A DNA stretch of 64,000 nt from Marinirhabdus sp050859505 (GTDB lineage: Bacteria > Bacteroidota > Bacteroidia > Flavobacteriales > Flavobacteriaceae): positions 2,790,001 to 2,854,000 of the forward strand of contig NZ_CP193934.1 of assembly GCF_050859505.1 (NCBI RefSeq), given 5' to 3'. Both the position numbers and the translations under genes were made by a program. Positions 36,341 to 45,007 of this stretch are shown here, piece after piece. Each line of letters starts with the position of its first letter. Within the stretch, counting starts at the first letter, position 1. The notes beneath the pieces were generated by a model. It had not been told where the DNA came from. It saw nothing but the letters and a program-made list of their open reading frames with translations, and made no database searches.

Positions 36341-36475
36341 GCGTTTCCCGTTTCTTCGCTAAAAAAAGCGAAAAACAGGACGCGCTTTCAGCTATATCTT
36401 TTTTGCCAATCGTGCCCAGAACATAACCCAAGAGCACGTATACGCAAAAAAGTATGGCGCTTCAATCACTAACGC
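36341..36475. repeat. folded intergenic element of a Bacteroidota repeat family
   Basis: About 135 bases with nested complementarity: outer GCGTT (36341-36345)/AACGC (36471-36475); hairpin TTCGCT (36355-36360)/AGCGAA (36367-36372); GCGC (36382-36385)/GCGC (36457-36460); a perfect 9-bp arm CTTTTTTGC (36398-36406)/GCAAAAAAG (36444-36452); inner CGTGC (36411-36415)/GCACG (36434-36438). The termini and the CTATATCTTTTTT and GCGCTTCAATCACTAACGC segments match, from memory, an intergenic repeat seen in many Bacteroidota genomes. No coding potential. Only one copy in this window. Confidence 0.65.
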
Positions 36476-36502
36476 AAAGGCTAAAAATTTACAATCACAA
36501 CT

Positions 36503-39019
36503 ATGAAAAAACTACTCCTCCTTTCCTTTTTATGTATCACAATCACATCTGTAGCACAAGATTACAACGTAGATTTAGACTACTACCTCCCAACCGATGT
36601 AACCTATAATAAAAATATCCCCACACCCAAAAGTATCATAGGTCACGAAGTTGGCGAATGGCACGTCACCCACGACAAATTAGTCTATTATATGACCGCC
36701 TTAGCAGAAGCAAGCGACCGCATCACCCTGGAAAACAGAGGAACCACCTTTGAAGGCAGACCTTTGGTATTGTTAACGATCACTTCGCCAGCAAATCACA
36801 GTACTATAGAAACCATAAGAAAAAACCACATCGGCTTGACCGAAAGCGGTAGCAATGCTTTAACCACGGAGAACATGCCAATTGTTGTCTACCAGGGATT
36901 TTCAATTCACGGAAACGAGGCAAGTGGTTCCAACGCATCTTTAGCCGCAGCGTATTATCTGGCAGCCGCTCAAGGTCCAAAAATTGACGAATTATTAAAA
37001 AACACAATTATTTTATTTGATCCTTCACTAAATCCAGATGGGTTACAACGTTTTTCCTATTGGGCAAATATGCATAAAAGTGAAAATATAAATCCAGATC
37101 CGTACGATCGCGAATATGACGAAGTATGGCCTGGCGGACGTACAAATCACTATTGGTTCGATATGAACCGGGATTGGCTGCCTGTGCAACTCCCAGAAAG
37201 TCGTGCCCGTATAACTACATTTCATAATTGGTATCCAAATATTTTGACAGATCACCACGAGATGGGAACCAACTCCAGCTTTTTCTTTCAGCCTGGAATC
37301 CCATCTAGAACAAATCCTTTAACACCAAAACTGAACCAGGAGCTAACCGGTAAGATTGGGAATTACCACGCAAAAGCTTTAGATAAAATAGGAAGCTTCT
37401 ATTATACCGAAGAGAATTTTGACGATTTCTATTACGGGAAAGGAAGCACCTTCCCGGATATTAATGGCGGAATTGGAATTCTGTTTGAGCAGGCTTCTTC
37501 TCGTGGACACGGACAGGAAAGCGATAATGGCATTCTTACCTTTCCATTTACGGTTCGCAACCAGTTTACGGCAGCACTTTCTACATTGGAGGCAGCCGTT
37601 GGGATGCGCAAAGAGATTTTAGACTATCAGCGTACTTTTTATAATGAAGCCCGTAGCGAAGGAGGCTCTGGCGCTATTGTCTTTGGCGACGAAAAAGATG
37701 CTGGAAAAACCTATGAATTAGCTCAGATTTTACAACGTCAAAAAATAAAATTCCACGAAGTAAAAAATGACTTCACTAAAGATGGAAAAAACTATAAAAA
37801 AGGTTTTAGCTACATCATTCCGAAGAACCAGAAACAATCACGTCTCATAAAAGCGATGTTCGAAAAGCGAACTACCTTTCAAGACAGTCTGTTTTATGAT
37901 ATTTCTGCGTGGACGTTTCCTTTAGCTTTCAACCTGGATTATTCCGAGGATGTAGCATTAAGTCAGGCAGGTGAAGAAGTGACCGATTTACAAATGAAAA
38001 TTCAAAACGCACCCAACACTTCAAATTATGCCTATGTTATGGAATGGCACGAGTATTACAGCCCAAAAGCGCTTAATTTAATTCTAAAAGAAGGATTAAG
38101 AGCCAAGGTTGGAATGAGTCCGTTTACATTGGAAAACGTAACCTATGATTACGGTACCGTGATGATTCCTGTACAAAACCAAAAATTACAAGGCGCAGCA
38201 TTGAATAAATTTTTAACTGAAGTAAGTAAAGAAACAGGCGTAAAATTCACAGGCGTACAAACCGGATTAACCAAAGGGATAGATTTAGGAAGTGGCCAGT
38301 TTAGAGCTATTGAAATGCCAAAAGTAGGACTTTTAGTAGGGGAAGGTATTAATCCAAGTGATGCTGGAGAGATTTGGCACTTGTTCGACACGCGGTATGA
38401 TATGCTCATTACAAAGCTAGACACTAAGAATTTTGGGCGTATGGATTTGAGTAAATATACCGATATTATTTTGCCAGCCACCTGGGGAAGCGCTTTAGAT
38501 AAAGACGACACCGAAAAATTGAAAGATTGGGTACGCACAGGCGGTACTCTTATTGGTTTTAGAAACGCAGGCCGTTATTTAGAAAGTAATGAGCTGCTAA
38601 AGATGAAATTCAAGAAAAAACAAGATACGGCAAAAGCCATCACCTTTGAACAACGTGGCGACTATTTTGGAGCCCAGGTAATTGGAGGCGCTATATTTGA
38701 AGCCAAACTAGACCGCTCCCACCCTATTGCATTTGGTTATAAAAACAGTACGTTACCTATGTTTAGAAATACAACGCTGTTTGTAGAAGCCGATGAGAAT
38801 AGTTATAACAATCCAATTCAGTATACAGCTTCCCCGTTGTTAGCCGGCTATATTTCCAAACCAAACTTAGAAGAATTAAAGAACACAGTTCCTTTTAAAA
38901 CAGGTGGCTTAGGGCGCGGACAAGTAATCTATTTTACAGACAACACCAACTTCAGAGCTTTTTGGTACGGAACCAACAAACTGTTGATGAATGCTATTTT
39001 CTTTGGGGATGAGATGTAG
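36503..39019 (+). CDS. secreted M14-family zinc carboxypeptidase
   Basis: 838 residues with a signal peptide (to about residue 19, SVAQ). The M14 zinc site is visible as SIHGNEASG (H136, E139) and, downstream, ILTDHHEMG (H251 or H252 as third ligand), with NPDGLQRFS and MNRDWLP supplying substrate-binding residues. The catalytic Glu is expected near LFEQASSRG. The C-terminal 400 residues include a Rossmann-like/GATase1-like domain (VGLLVGEGINPSDAGEIW, GGTLIGFRNAGRYLE). Likely degrades peptides outside the inner membrane. Ends in a terminator. Confidence 0.88.
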   Translation: MKKLLLLSFLCITITSVAQDYNVDLDYYLPTDVTYNKNIPTPKSIIGHEVGEWHVTHDKLVYYMTALAEASDRITLENRGTTFEGRPLVLLTITSPANHSTIETIRKNHIGLTESGSNALTTENMPIVVYQGFSIHGNEASGSNASLAAAYYLAAAQGPKIDELLKNTIILFDPSLNPDGLQRFSYWANMHKSENINPDPYDREYDEVWPGGRTNHYWFDMNRDWLPVQLPESRARITTFHNWYPNILTDHHEMGTNSSFFFQPGIPSRTNPLTPKLNQELTGKIGNYHAKALDKIGSFYYTEENFDDFYYGKGSTFPDINGGIGILFEQASSRGHGQESDNGILTFPFTVRNQFTAALSTLEAAVGMRKEILDYQRTFYNEARSEGGSGAIVFGDEKDAGKTYELAQILQRQKIKFHEVKNDFTKDGKNYKKGFSYIIPKNQKQSRLIKAMFEKRTTFQDSLFYDISAWTFPLAFNLDYSEDVALSQAGEEVTDLQMKIQNAPNTSNYAYVMEWHEYYSPKALNLILKEGLRAKVGMSPFTLENVTYDYGTVMIPVQNQKLQGAALNKFLTEVSKETGVKFTGVQTGLTKGIDLGSGQFRAIEMPKVGLLVGEGINPSDAGEIWHLFDTRYDMLITKLDTKNFGRMDLSKYTDIILPATWGSALDKDDTEKLKDWVRTGGTLIGFRNAGRYLESNELLKMKFKKKQDTAKAITFEQRGDYFGAQVIGGAIFEAKLDRSHPIAFGYKNSTLPMFRNTTLFVEADENSYNNPIQYTASPLLAGYISKPNLEELKNTVPFKTGGLGRGQVIYFTDNTNFRAFWYGTNKLLMNAIFFGDEM

Positions 39020-39092
39020 GAAATAGTTGGTAGCGGGCAGGATGCTTCGCTGGTAGTTTGTGGTTTGTGGTTGAAAATAATCTTTAAAAAGG

Positions 39093-39118
39093 CACTCGTA
39101 AGTTCGAGTGTTTTTTTT
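39093..39118 (+). terminator. terminator of the M14 peptidase gene
   Basis: Stem CACTCG (39093-39098) / CGAGTG (39105-39110) followed by eight T (39111-39118). Confidence 0.82.
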
Positions 39119-39151
39119 AAAAGGTAATAAAAGAAAAATGTATCTAGCATC

Positions 39152-40147
39152 ATGACAACAGCAGTAGTCATCTTAAATTGGAATGGGAAAACGCTTTTGG
39201 AGCAGTTTCTGCCTTCGGTAGTACGCTATTCTCAAGACGCAACGGTGTATGTGGCGGATAATGCTTCTACAGACGATTCTATTGCATATGTTTCAGCAAA
39301 TTTTCCGACGGTACAGATCATTCGGAATACAGAAAACGGTGGGTATGCTAAAGGGTACAACGATGCCCTCGCTCAACTTTCCGAAGATATCTTTGTATTG
39401 CTGAATAGCGACGTAGAAGTCACCGAAAATTGGTTGAAGCCTATACTTTCAGAATTTAAAAAAGACGACCAGCTTGTCGCTGCCCAGCCAAAAATCCTGG
39501 ATTACAAAGACCAATCGAAATTTGAATATGCTGGCGCAGCAGGCGGATTTATTGATAAATTGGGATATCCCTATTGCAGAGGAAGAATTTTCAGTACGCT
39601 TGAGGAAGATAATAGGCAATACAACGATGTCCTGCCTATATTTTGGGCCACAGGCGCTTGCCTTTTTGTAACGAGCCATGCTTTTAAACAACTGAAAGGA
39701 TTTGATGAAGATTTTTTTGCACATCAAGAAGAAATAGATCTCTGTTGGCGTCTGCAAAGTTTGGGTGGTAGTATTAAATATGTAGGAGCTTCTACTGTAT
39801 ATCACGTGGGAGGTGCTACGTTGGGAGCTGCCAACCCACAAAAGACGTTTTATAATTTCAGAAATACATTGCTTGCCTTAGTGAAAAATGTACAGGGAAG
39901 TCACGTTTGGTGGCTTATTTTTCAACGGTTGGTTTGGGACGGGTTTGCTGGGCTTCAGTTTTTATTACAAGGTAAATTTACTCACTTTTTTGCGGTATTA
40001 CGGGCGCATTTTAGCTTTTATAGGTTGTTGCCTACCTTCCTTCAGAAACGTAAAAAGTGGGCCTCCAGCTTTCCGTATTATAACGTTTCATCTATAGTTT
40101 GGCTCTATTTCTTCAGAAGCAAAAAAAAGTATCCAGACCTTGGGTAG
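39152..40147 (+). CDS. glycosyltransferase family 2
   Basis: 331 residues. GT-A fold with AVVILNWNGKTLLEQFLP at the N-terminus, nucleotide-sugar contacts VADNASTDDS, and the metal motif LLNSDVEV. The rhamnosyl-transferase-like GACLFVTSHAFKQLKGFDEDFFAHQEEIDLCWR follows, with ED-type acceptor residues (described in parts: GFDEDFFAHQEEIDLCWRL). A hydrophobic C-terminal region may associate with the membrane. Sugar and acceptor unknown; it stands alone rather than in a polysaccharide cluster. Confidence 0.9.
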   Translation: MTTAVVILNWNGKTLLEQFLPSVVRYSQDATVYVADNASTDDSIAYVSANFPTVQIIRNTENGGYAKGYNDALAQLSEDIFVLLNSDVEVTENWLKPILSEFKKDDQLVAAQPKILDYKDQSKFEYAGAAGGFIDKLGYPYCRGRIFSTLEEDNRQYNDVLPIFWATGACLFVTSHAFKQLKGFDEDFFAHQEEIDLCWRLQSLGGSIKYVGASTVYHVGGATLGAANPQKTFYNFRNTLLALVKNVQGSHVWWLIFQRLVWDGFAGLQFLLQGKFTHFFAVLRAHFSFYRLLPTFLQKRKKWASSFPYYNVSSIVWLYFFRSKKKYPDLG

Positions 40148-40265
40148 ATTTTACTTAAAGTATTGTTAATAGTACTGTGAGTGAAATTTCATTTTATAGT
40201 TTTGGCATAGAAATAGATTGTAAAATCTAGTTCAAATTTTAAAAAATAACTAAAAATCAAATAAA

Positions 40266-41129
40266 ATGAAAAAACTAATAGTGTTAGCCCTTTGTTCAGG
40301 GTTATTTTTTACTTCTTGTGTTTCTAAAAAGAAATACGCAGAATTAGAAACTAAGCAACAAAAGACGCAAGATTTATTAAACACGGCAACGGTTAAACTG
40401 AACGACTGTTTGGAAGAGCGTTCTGGACTTAGAGCTCAAAATGAAAGCTTAAAAAGTCAAGTAGCTTCTCTTAATGCAACCAATGGCGATTTAATAAGAC
40501 AAGTTGGTGATTTTACCGATTTAACTAAAAAAGGAGCCTCAAACTTAGAGAAATCTTTGGAAAGTTTACAAGAGAAAGATTTAACTATTCGCAGATTACA
40601 AGATGCTCTTACACGTAAGGACAGTGTGACATTGGCATTGGTAACTAGCTTGAAGAAAGAAGTTGGTTTGGATGATCAAGACATTGAAATTAATGTGGAG
40701 AAAGGTGTAGTATTTATCTCTTTAAGTGATAAAGTATTATTTAAGAGTGGTAGTTACAACATAACCACCCGCGCTTCGGAAATCTTAGCAAAGGTTGCTA
40801 AAGTAATCAACGACAAGCCAGAATTTGAAGCTTTAGTAGAAGGACATACAGATAATGTACCTTACAAAAGTGGTGTATTGTTGGATAACTGGGATTTAAG
40901 TGCAAAACGTGCTACTGCGATTGTTCGTGAGCTAGTTAATTTGGGCGCTAATCCTGCACAATTAATTGCTGCTGGTCGTGGAGAGTTTGTACCTAAAGTA
41001 CCTAACACTTCAGCTGAAAATAAGTCTACTAACCGTAGAACGAAAATCTACGTATTACCTAAGATCGATCAATTCTATGAAATGGTTGAAACATCTATGG
41101 AAAACCTAAGCCAAGAAGGTGGTCAATAA
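40266..41129 (+). CDS. OmpA-family peptidoglycan-binding lipoprotein
   Basis: 287 residues. Lipoprotein signal with lipobox FTSC (about C18). Residues 25-125 are a predicted coiled coil. The C-terminal OmpA domain (about 150-270) carries LVEGHTDNVPYKSG and NWDLSAKRATAIVREL, the peptidoglycan (diaminopimelate) binding residues. Tethers the outer membrane to the cell wall. Monocistronic with a strong terminator. Confidence 0.92.
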   Translation: MKKLIVLALCSGLFFTSCVSKKKYAELETKQQKTQDLLNTATVKLNDCLEERSGLRAQNESLKSQVASLNATNGDLIRQVGDFTDLTKKGASNLEKSLESLQEKDLTIRRLQDALTRKDSVTLALVTSLKKEVGLDDQDIEINVEKGVVFISLSDKVLFKSGSYNITTRASEILAKVAKVINDKPEFEALVEGHTDNVPYKSGVLLDNWDLSAKRATAIVRELVNLGANPAQLIAAGRGEFVPKVPNTSAENKSTNRRTKIYVLPKIDQFYEMVETSMENLSQEGGQ

Positions 41130-41152
41130 TCCCCTTCTCAATTAGAAATACT

Positions 41153-41186
41153 AAAAAACCCGACAATTGCTTGTCGGGTTTTTTTT
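41153..41186. terminator. bidirectional terminator between OmpA gene and tsaC
   Basis: 14-bp stem AAAAAACCCGACAA (41153-41166) / TTGTCGGGTTTTTT (41171-41184) around TTGC, with U tracts on both strands. Confidence 0.92.
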
Positions 41187-41223
41187 ATGTGATACTTTCT
41201 GAAATGACAGGCATTACAATGGT

Positions 41224-41841
41224 TTAAATCTCTAGACTTCCTTTTCCTTCCCGTATTAAAACAGGCTCCGCTCCTGTTAAATCTATAACGGTAGAAGCTA
41301 TGTTTCCACCATAACCACCATCTATTACAAGGTCTACCAATTTCTCCCATTTCTCAAAGATCAACTCAGGGTCGGTGGTATATTCTATAACTTCATCTTC
41401 ATCTTTTATGGATGTCGATATAATTGGATTTCCTAAGCCACGAACTAAGGCGCGCGCAATAGAATTATCTGGTACACGGATTCCTACTTCTTTTTTCTTT
41501 TTAAAAACCGTTGGCAAATTATTATTTCCTGGAAGTATAAATGTATAAGGGCCAGGTAAAGCTCTTTTCAGTAATTTGAAAGTAGCAGAATCTATTTGTT
41601 TTACATAATCGCTTAAGTTGCTTAAATCTTCGCAAACAAAAGAGAAGTTTGCTTTTTCTAACTTAACGCCCTTAAGAAGGGCAACTCTTTCCAATGCATT
41701 TTTATTGGTGATATCACATCCCAATGCATATACAGTGTCGCTGGGATAAATTACCAAACCTCCACTACGTAGCACGTCCACCACTTTCTTGATATCCTTA
41801 GGATTAGGATTTTCTTCATAAATTTTAATAAATTGCGCCAT
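41224..41841 (-). CDS. L-threonylcarbamoyladenylate synthase (Sua5/YrdC family)
   Basis: 205 residues. Makes threonylcarbamoyl-AMP from threonine, bicarbonate and ATP for the t6A37 tRNA modification. The family motifs are VLRSGGLVIYPSDTVYALGCD (start of the YrdC fold), LPGPYTFIL and the KKEVGIRVPDN region, with STIDLTG-like end (STVIDLTGAEPVLIREG). The C-terminal Sua5 domain is absent, so it is the short TsaC/YciO-type. A consensus-like promoter precedes it. Confidence 0.9.
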   Translation of the reverse strand: MAQFIKIYEENPNPKDIKKVVDVLRSGGLVIYPSDTVYALGCDITNKNALERVALLKGVKLEKANFSFVCEDLSNLSDYVKQIDSATFKLLKRALPGPYTFILPGNNNLPTVFKKKKEVGIRVPDNSIARALVRGLGNPIISTSIKDEDEVIEYTTDPELIFEKWEKLVDLVIDGGYGGNIASTVIDLTGAEPVLIREGKGSLEI

Positions 41842-41858
41842 AGCCTATATTTTGATTT

Positions 41859-41889
41859 TAAAGATACTTCAGAGATTATAGAAATCAAA
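41859..41889 (-). promoter_or_regulatory. promoter of the YrdC/Sua5-family gene
   Basis: Minus strand TTTG (41886-41889), 19-base spacer, TATCTTTA (41859-41866), one mismatch to the -7 consensus. It lies 18 bases before the start. Confidence 0.55.
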
Positions 41890-41952
41890 ATGAATTACTT
41901 GAAAGCACGCATAATTTTAGCTATTTAGCGTTATTTCTATTAAAGAGATACT

Positions 41953-42837
41953 ATGAAAGTTTTTTCCTTCTTAATGCTTATTTCAGTCTTATGGTTTGCT
42001 AGTGGATGTTCTTCAGACGAAACTACTATGAATGCTATGGACGATGAACCTTTGGTGCTGGAAGCTGAAATTTTATTAAATCAATCCTATGGTACCCATC
42101 CACAACAAACCTACGATCTCTATTTACCAGAAGCAAGGACTGCTCAATCTACAAAAGTTATTCTGTTAATCCACGGGGGTGGTTGGACTTCTGGTGACAA
42201 GGCAGATATGACCAATTTTGTAATCTCTCTTAGAGATTTGCACCCAGAATACGCCATTGTAAATATGAATTATGTATTGGCTACACTACCCGATACGCCT
42301 GCTTTTCCGAATCAATTTTTAGATATTGAACGTTTAATAACTACACTAACCACCAATGCAAATACCTTGCAAATTTTACCAGAATTTGGAATGATTGGGG
42401 TAAGTGCTGGTGCCCATTTAGCGCTACAATATGATTATGTGTATGACGATACAGATCAAGTAAAATTTGTAGTAGATATTGTTGGCCCAACAGATTTTAC
42501 CGACCCTTTTTATACCAATGACCCGCAATTTCAAATGGCGCTGGATTTTTTAGTAGATAAAAGTCAATATCCGCCAAACACAGATCTGGCTATTGCTGTA
42601 AGTCCAGCGAAGCACGTTTCTAACTCCAGTAGTCCCACCTTACAATTTTATGGAGACAATGACCCTTTGGTTCCACTAACAAATGGAGAACGGTTGGACA
42701 CAGCACTTACAAATTCTTCGATTACACATACGTTTACTATATATGAAGGAGGCCACGGAAATAATTGGAGTGCAGCAGCTGTGCTGGATTTAGAAAATCA
42801 GATTTCTACCTATATAAATACGTATTTAGAAATTTAA
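41953..42837 (+). CDS. alpha/beta-hydrolase lipoprotein (carboxylesterase type)
   Basis: 294 residues; lipoprotein signal with C19 (ASGC). Oxyanion-hole motif LLIHGGGWTSG (HGGGW at 74-78), nucleophile elbow IGVSAGAH (S151), acid near FYGDNDP (D235/D237) and catalytic His in EGGHGN (H268). Resembles the hormone-sensitive-lipase/acetyl-esterase group. Substrate unknown. The 3' end overlaps the convergent DUF2945 gene by 4 bases. Confidence 0.88.
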   Translation: MKVFSFLMLISVLWFASGCSSDETTMNAMDDEPLVLEAEILLNQSYGTHPQQTYDLYLPEARTAQSTKVILLIHGGGWTSGDKADMTNFVISLRDLHPEYAIVNMNYVLATLPDTPAFPNQFLDIERLITTLTTNANTLQILPEFGMIGVSAGAHLALQYDYVYDDTDQVKFVVDIVGPTDFTDPFYTNDPQFQMALDFLVDKSQYPPNTDLAIAVSPAKHVSNSSSPTLQFYGDNDPLVPLTNGERLDTALTNSSITHTFTIYEGGHGNNWSAAAVLDLENQISTYINTYLEI

Positions 42838-43046
42838 TTTACGCTAGAGACTTCGCTTTCTAACTTTAATACGCTATCACCATTCTCTTGTTCTATATAG
42901 AGTGCTTTATTGCCCACTTCTCCTTTTCGGGTTACTTTGGTTCCTTTAATGGTTTTAGTGATTTCTTTGGTGTAGGTAGCAGTTACTTTTCCTTTGGCAG
43001 TTCCCTTACCCCATTTCCATTGTACGTTTGTTCCTTCTTGTATCAT
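42834..43046 (-). CDS. DUF2945 (HVA1/TUDOR-like) small protein
   Basis: 70 residues, basic, a small beta-barrel: MIQEGTNVQWKWGKGTAKG, then TKVTRKGEVGNKALYIEQ and a C-terminal VLKLESEVS. This matches DUF2945, a short protein family of unknown function often found with stress proteins. Convergent overlap of 4 bases with the esterase. Confidence 0.8.
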   Translation of the reverse strand: MIQEGTNVQWKWGKGTAKGKVTATYTKEITKTIKGTKVTRKGEVGNKALYIEQENGDSVLKLESEVSSVN

Positions 43047-43156
43047 TTTTTATTTTAAAGATAAAAAAGGTTTCTGAAAACAGGTGACAGTCTAACACGC
43101 TGTTAACATAGTACACACTGCTTAAAACATGAAAAACATACCAGTTCACCATCCAA

Positions 43157-43690
43157 CTATCCCTCCATGGTATCCAATGCATTTTTAATGTGTGCAAAAT
43201 GATGCCTACTGTGCCACGCATAGATCAAAGCGTTTTCTTTTAAAGTAGTAAGCATTTCTTTATCAGGATGCTGAAAGGTACGCTCCCATTGCTCTTTTGT
43301 AAAGGATTTCAACAAATATGTCATTTTATAATGAATAGCTTCCAGGTGCATTAACGACCACGAAATTGACATGGTGTCACTATCTTCTAATGCGGCCCAG
43401 GTCTTTTCATTGTATGCTTTAATAGTTGGATTGTCTTCAGTAAGTGCCCATTTAAAGCGAATATAACTATGGTGATGACTATCGGCTATATGATGAATCA
43501 ATTGCTTAATAGTCCAACCTTCTGCTCTGTAGGGTTGCTGAAGTGTTTTCTCTGGTAAATGTGCTGTTAACAAGCGTAGCTGTTCTGGAAATAGTTCAAG
43601 AATAGTAATGGCTTCCTGCAAGTCTTTTTCTGAAATGGTTTCTGGCATTTCAAATTTGCCTATTGGGTATTTTAAGGCTTCTGTGTTCAT
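43157..43690 (-). CDS. YfiT-like DinB-superfamily protein
   Basis: 177 residues. N-terminus YPIGKFEMP is typical of YfiT. The three-His metal site of the DinB/YfiT bundle is seen in IKQLIHHIADSHHHSYIRF and in the C-terminal YAWHSRHHFAHI. YfiT-type proteins are annotated as metal-dependent hydrolases or bacillithiol-S-transferases; activity here is unproven. A palindromic repeat lies upstream. Confidence 0.87.
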   Translation of the reverse strand: MNTEALKYPIGKFEMPETISEKDLQEAITILELFPEQLRLLTAHLPEKTLQQPYRAEGWTIKQLIHHIADSHHHSYIRFKWALTEDNPTIKAYNEKTWAALEDSDTMSISWSLMHLEAIHYKMTYLLKSFTKEQWERTFQHPDKEMLTTLKENALIYAWHSRHHFAHIKNALDTMEG

Positions 43691-43726
43691 TTAGTTAGTA
43701 TTTGACAATATGAAAAGTTTAAACAT

Positions 43727-43797
43727 GTCTGTTCGAGCGCAGTCGAGAATTTATTTTTAAGAAAGTTTAATAAGGTTTCGACTGCGCTCAACCGGAC
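43727..43797. repeat. long inverted repeat of the flavobacterial intergenic type
   Basis: Perfect 12-bp arms GAGCGCAGTCGA (43735-43746) / TCGACTGCGCTC (43778-43789), extended with mismatches outward (TGTC at 43727 with GGACA at 43794-43798). The loop is 31 bases and AT-rich. From memory, the core TTCGACTGCGCTCA recurs in many flavobacterial intergenic regions. Confidence 0.7.
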
Positions 43798-43843
43798 AAA
43801 CGAATTCTAATATACATTTATAAAAAAACTAATACTCAAAAAT

Positions 43844-43875
43844 AAAAAACGCCTCAGTTTCCTGAAACGTTTTTT
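43844..43875 (-). terminator. terminator of the cyclophilin-FKBP gene
   Basis: AAAAAACG (43844-43851) / CGTTTTTT (43868-43875) with inner stem TCAG/CTGA; near-symmetric, so it could work in both directions. Confidence 0.75.
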
Positions 43876-43906
43876 AAATACTGTTTTTCACAAGTACGTT
43901 TAGGTA

Positions 43907-44842
43907 CTATTTCTTTATATCCACTAATTCTACATCAAAAACTAAGGTAGCGTTTGGTGGAATAACCCCTCCAGCACCTTGTGCTCCATATCCTAAGTGG
44001 CTTGGAATTACAAAACGTGCTTTATCACCTACGTGCAGCAATTGAATCCCTTCATCCCAACCTGCAATTACATTGCCCATTCCTACTGGAAAATCGATTG
44101 GATTACCTCTTTTGTATGAAGAATCAAAAACCCCACCGTCTGCAAACATTCCTTTGTAGTGTACTGAAACATTGTTTCCAGCTTCAGCTTTTACGCCATC
44201 CCCTTTTTGGATAATTTGATATCTTAAACCGCTTTCAGTTTCTTCGAATCCTTCTGAAATACTCGTTAATAATTCTTTATCTGCATTCAATGCAGCTGCT
44301 TCTCTTTCGGCTTTAGCTCCATGAAAGTTTCTGAAACTTTCTACAGCATTCCAGGCTTGTGCTTCTGAACCTACTCGGATAATTTCAACTTTTTGCATGG
44401 TATCGCCTTGGGCAACACTATCTACAACGTCTTGTCCTTCTACCACTTTTCCAAAAACTGTATGCTTATTATCCAACCAGGGTGTTGCTACGTGGGTAAT
44501 AAAAAACTGACTCCCATTGCTACTTGGCCCTGAGTTTGCCATGGAAAATATTCCGGGTGTATCGTGACGCAAATCCTTGTGAAACTCATCATCAAAATTA
44601 TATCCTGGTCCGCCAGCTCCTGTACCGGCTGGATCTCCTCCCTGCACCATAAAATCTGGTATCACACGGTGAAATGTTAACCCATCGTAGTAAGGTGTTC
44701 CCTGTGGTTTGGCTTCGTTTTCTAAGTTTCCTTCGGCTAAGGCTACAAAGTTCCCCACCGTTCCCGGGGTTTCTTTGTAGGTTAATTGTCCAAGTATTTC
44801 GCCTTTTTCAGTTGTAATCTTTGCGTAGATTCCGTCTTGCAT
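43907..44842 (-). CDS. dual peptidylprolyl isomerase: cyclophilin fused to FKBP
   Basis: 311 residues. Residues 1-150 are a cyclophilin with FHRVIPDFMVQGGDP, GIFSMANSGPSSNGSQFFIT and LDNKHTVFGKVVEG. A helical linker follows (about 150-200). Residues 205-311 are an FKBP domain with VSVHYKGMFADGGVFDSS, VIAGWDEGIQLLHVGDKA and PPNATLVFDVELVDI. Both active sites look intact. No signal peptide, so cytoplasmic. Such cyclophilin-FKBP (CFBP) chimeras are known from Flavobacterium; the reverse order occurs in Toxoplasma. A -7 element TACCTTTG lies 58 bases upstream. Confidence 0.93.
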   Translation of the reverse strand: MQDGIYAKITTEKGEILGQLTYKETPGTVGNFVALAEGNLENEAKPQGTPYYDGLTFHRVIPDFMVQGGDPAGTGAGGPGYNFDDEFHKDLRHDTPGIFSMANSGPSSNGSQFFITHVATPWLDNKHTVFGKVVEGQDVVDSVAQGDTMQKVEIIRVGSEAQAWNAVESFRNFHGAKAEREAAALNADKELLTSISEGFEETESGLRYQIIQKGDGVKAEAGNNVSVHYKGMFADGGVFDSSYKRGNPIDFPVGMGNVIAGWDEGIQLLHVGDKARFVIPSHLGYGAQGAGGVIPPNATLVFDVELVDIKK

Positions 44843-44899
44843 TTCTATAATTTTTTAAAAGATTATTCCGCTGCTTTTGTGCCTCGGTAAATAAAGGTG

Positions 44900-44907
44900 C
44901 AAAGGTA
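44900..44907 (-). promoter_or_regulatory. -7 element of the cyclophilin-FKBP gene
   Basis: TACCTTTG on the minus strand, an exact TAnnTTTG match 58 bases before the start codon; no -33 box at normal spacing. Confidence 0.45.
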
Positions 44908-45007
44908 GTAATTTTAGCTTCAAAATCATTAAATCAACTTCAGTATAAGCCATAAATGCTTACTTTTACCGACTTAAATTTTTATCAATCCTTATAATTT
45001 CAGAAAA

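Noticed and set aside
36341..36475. tRNA or tmRNA
   Set aside because: Branched fold lacks T-loop, anticodon arm and CCA-end features; it fits an intergenic repeat better.
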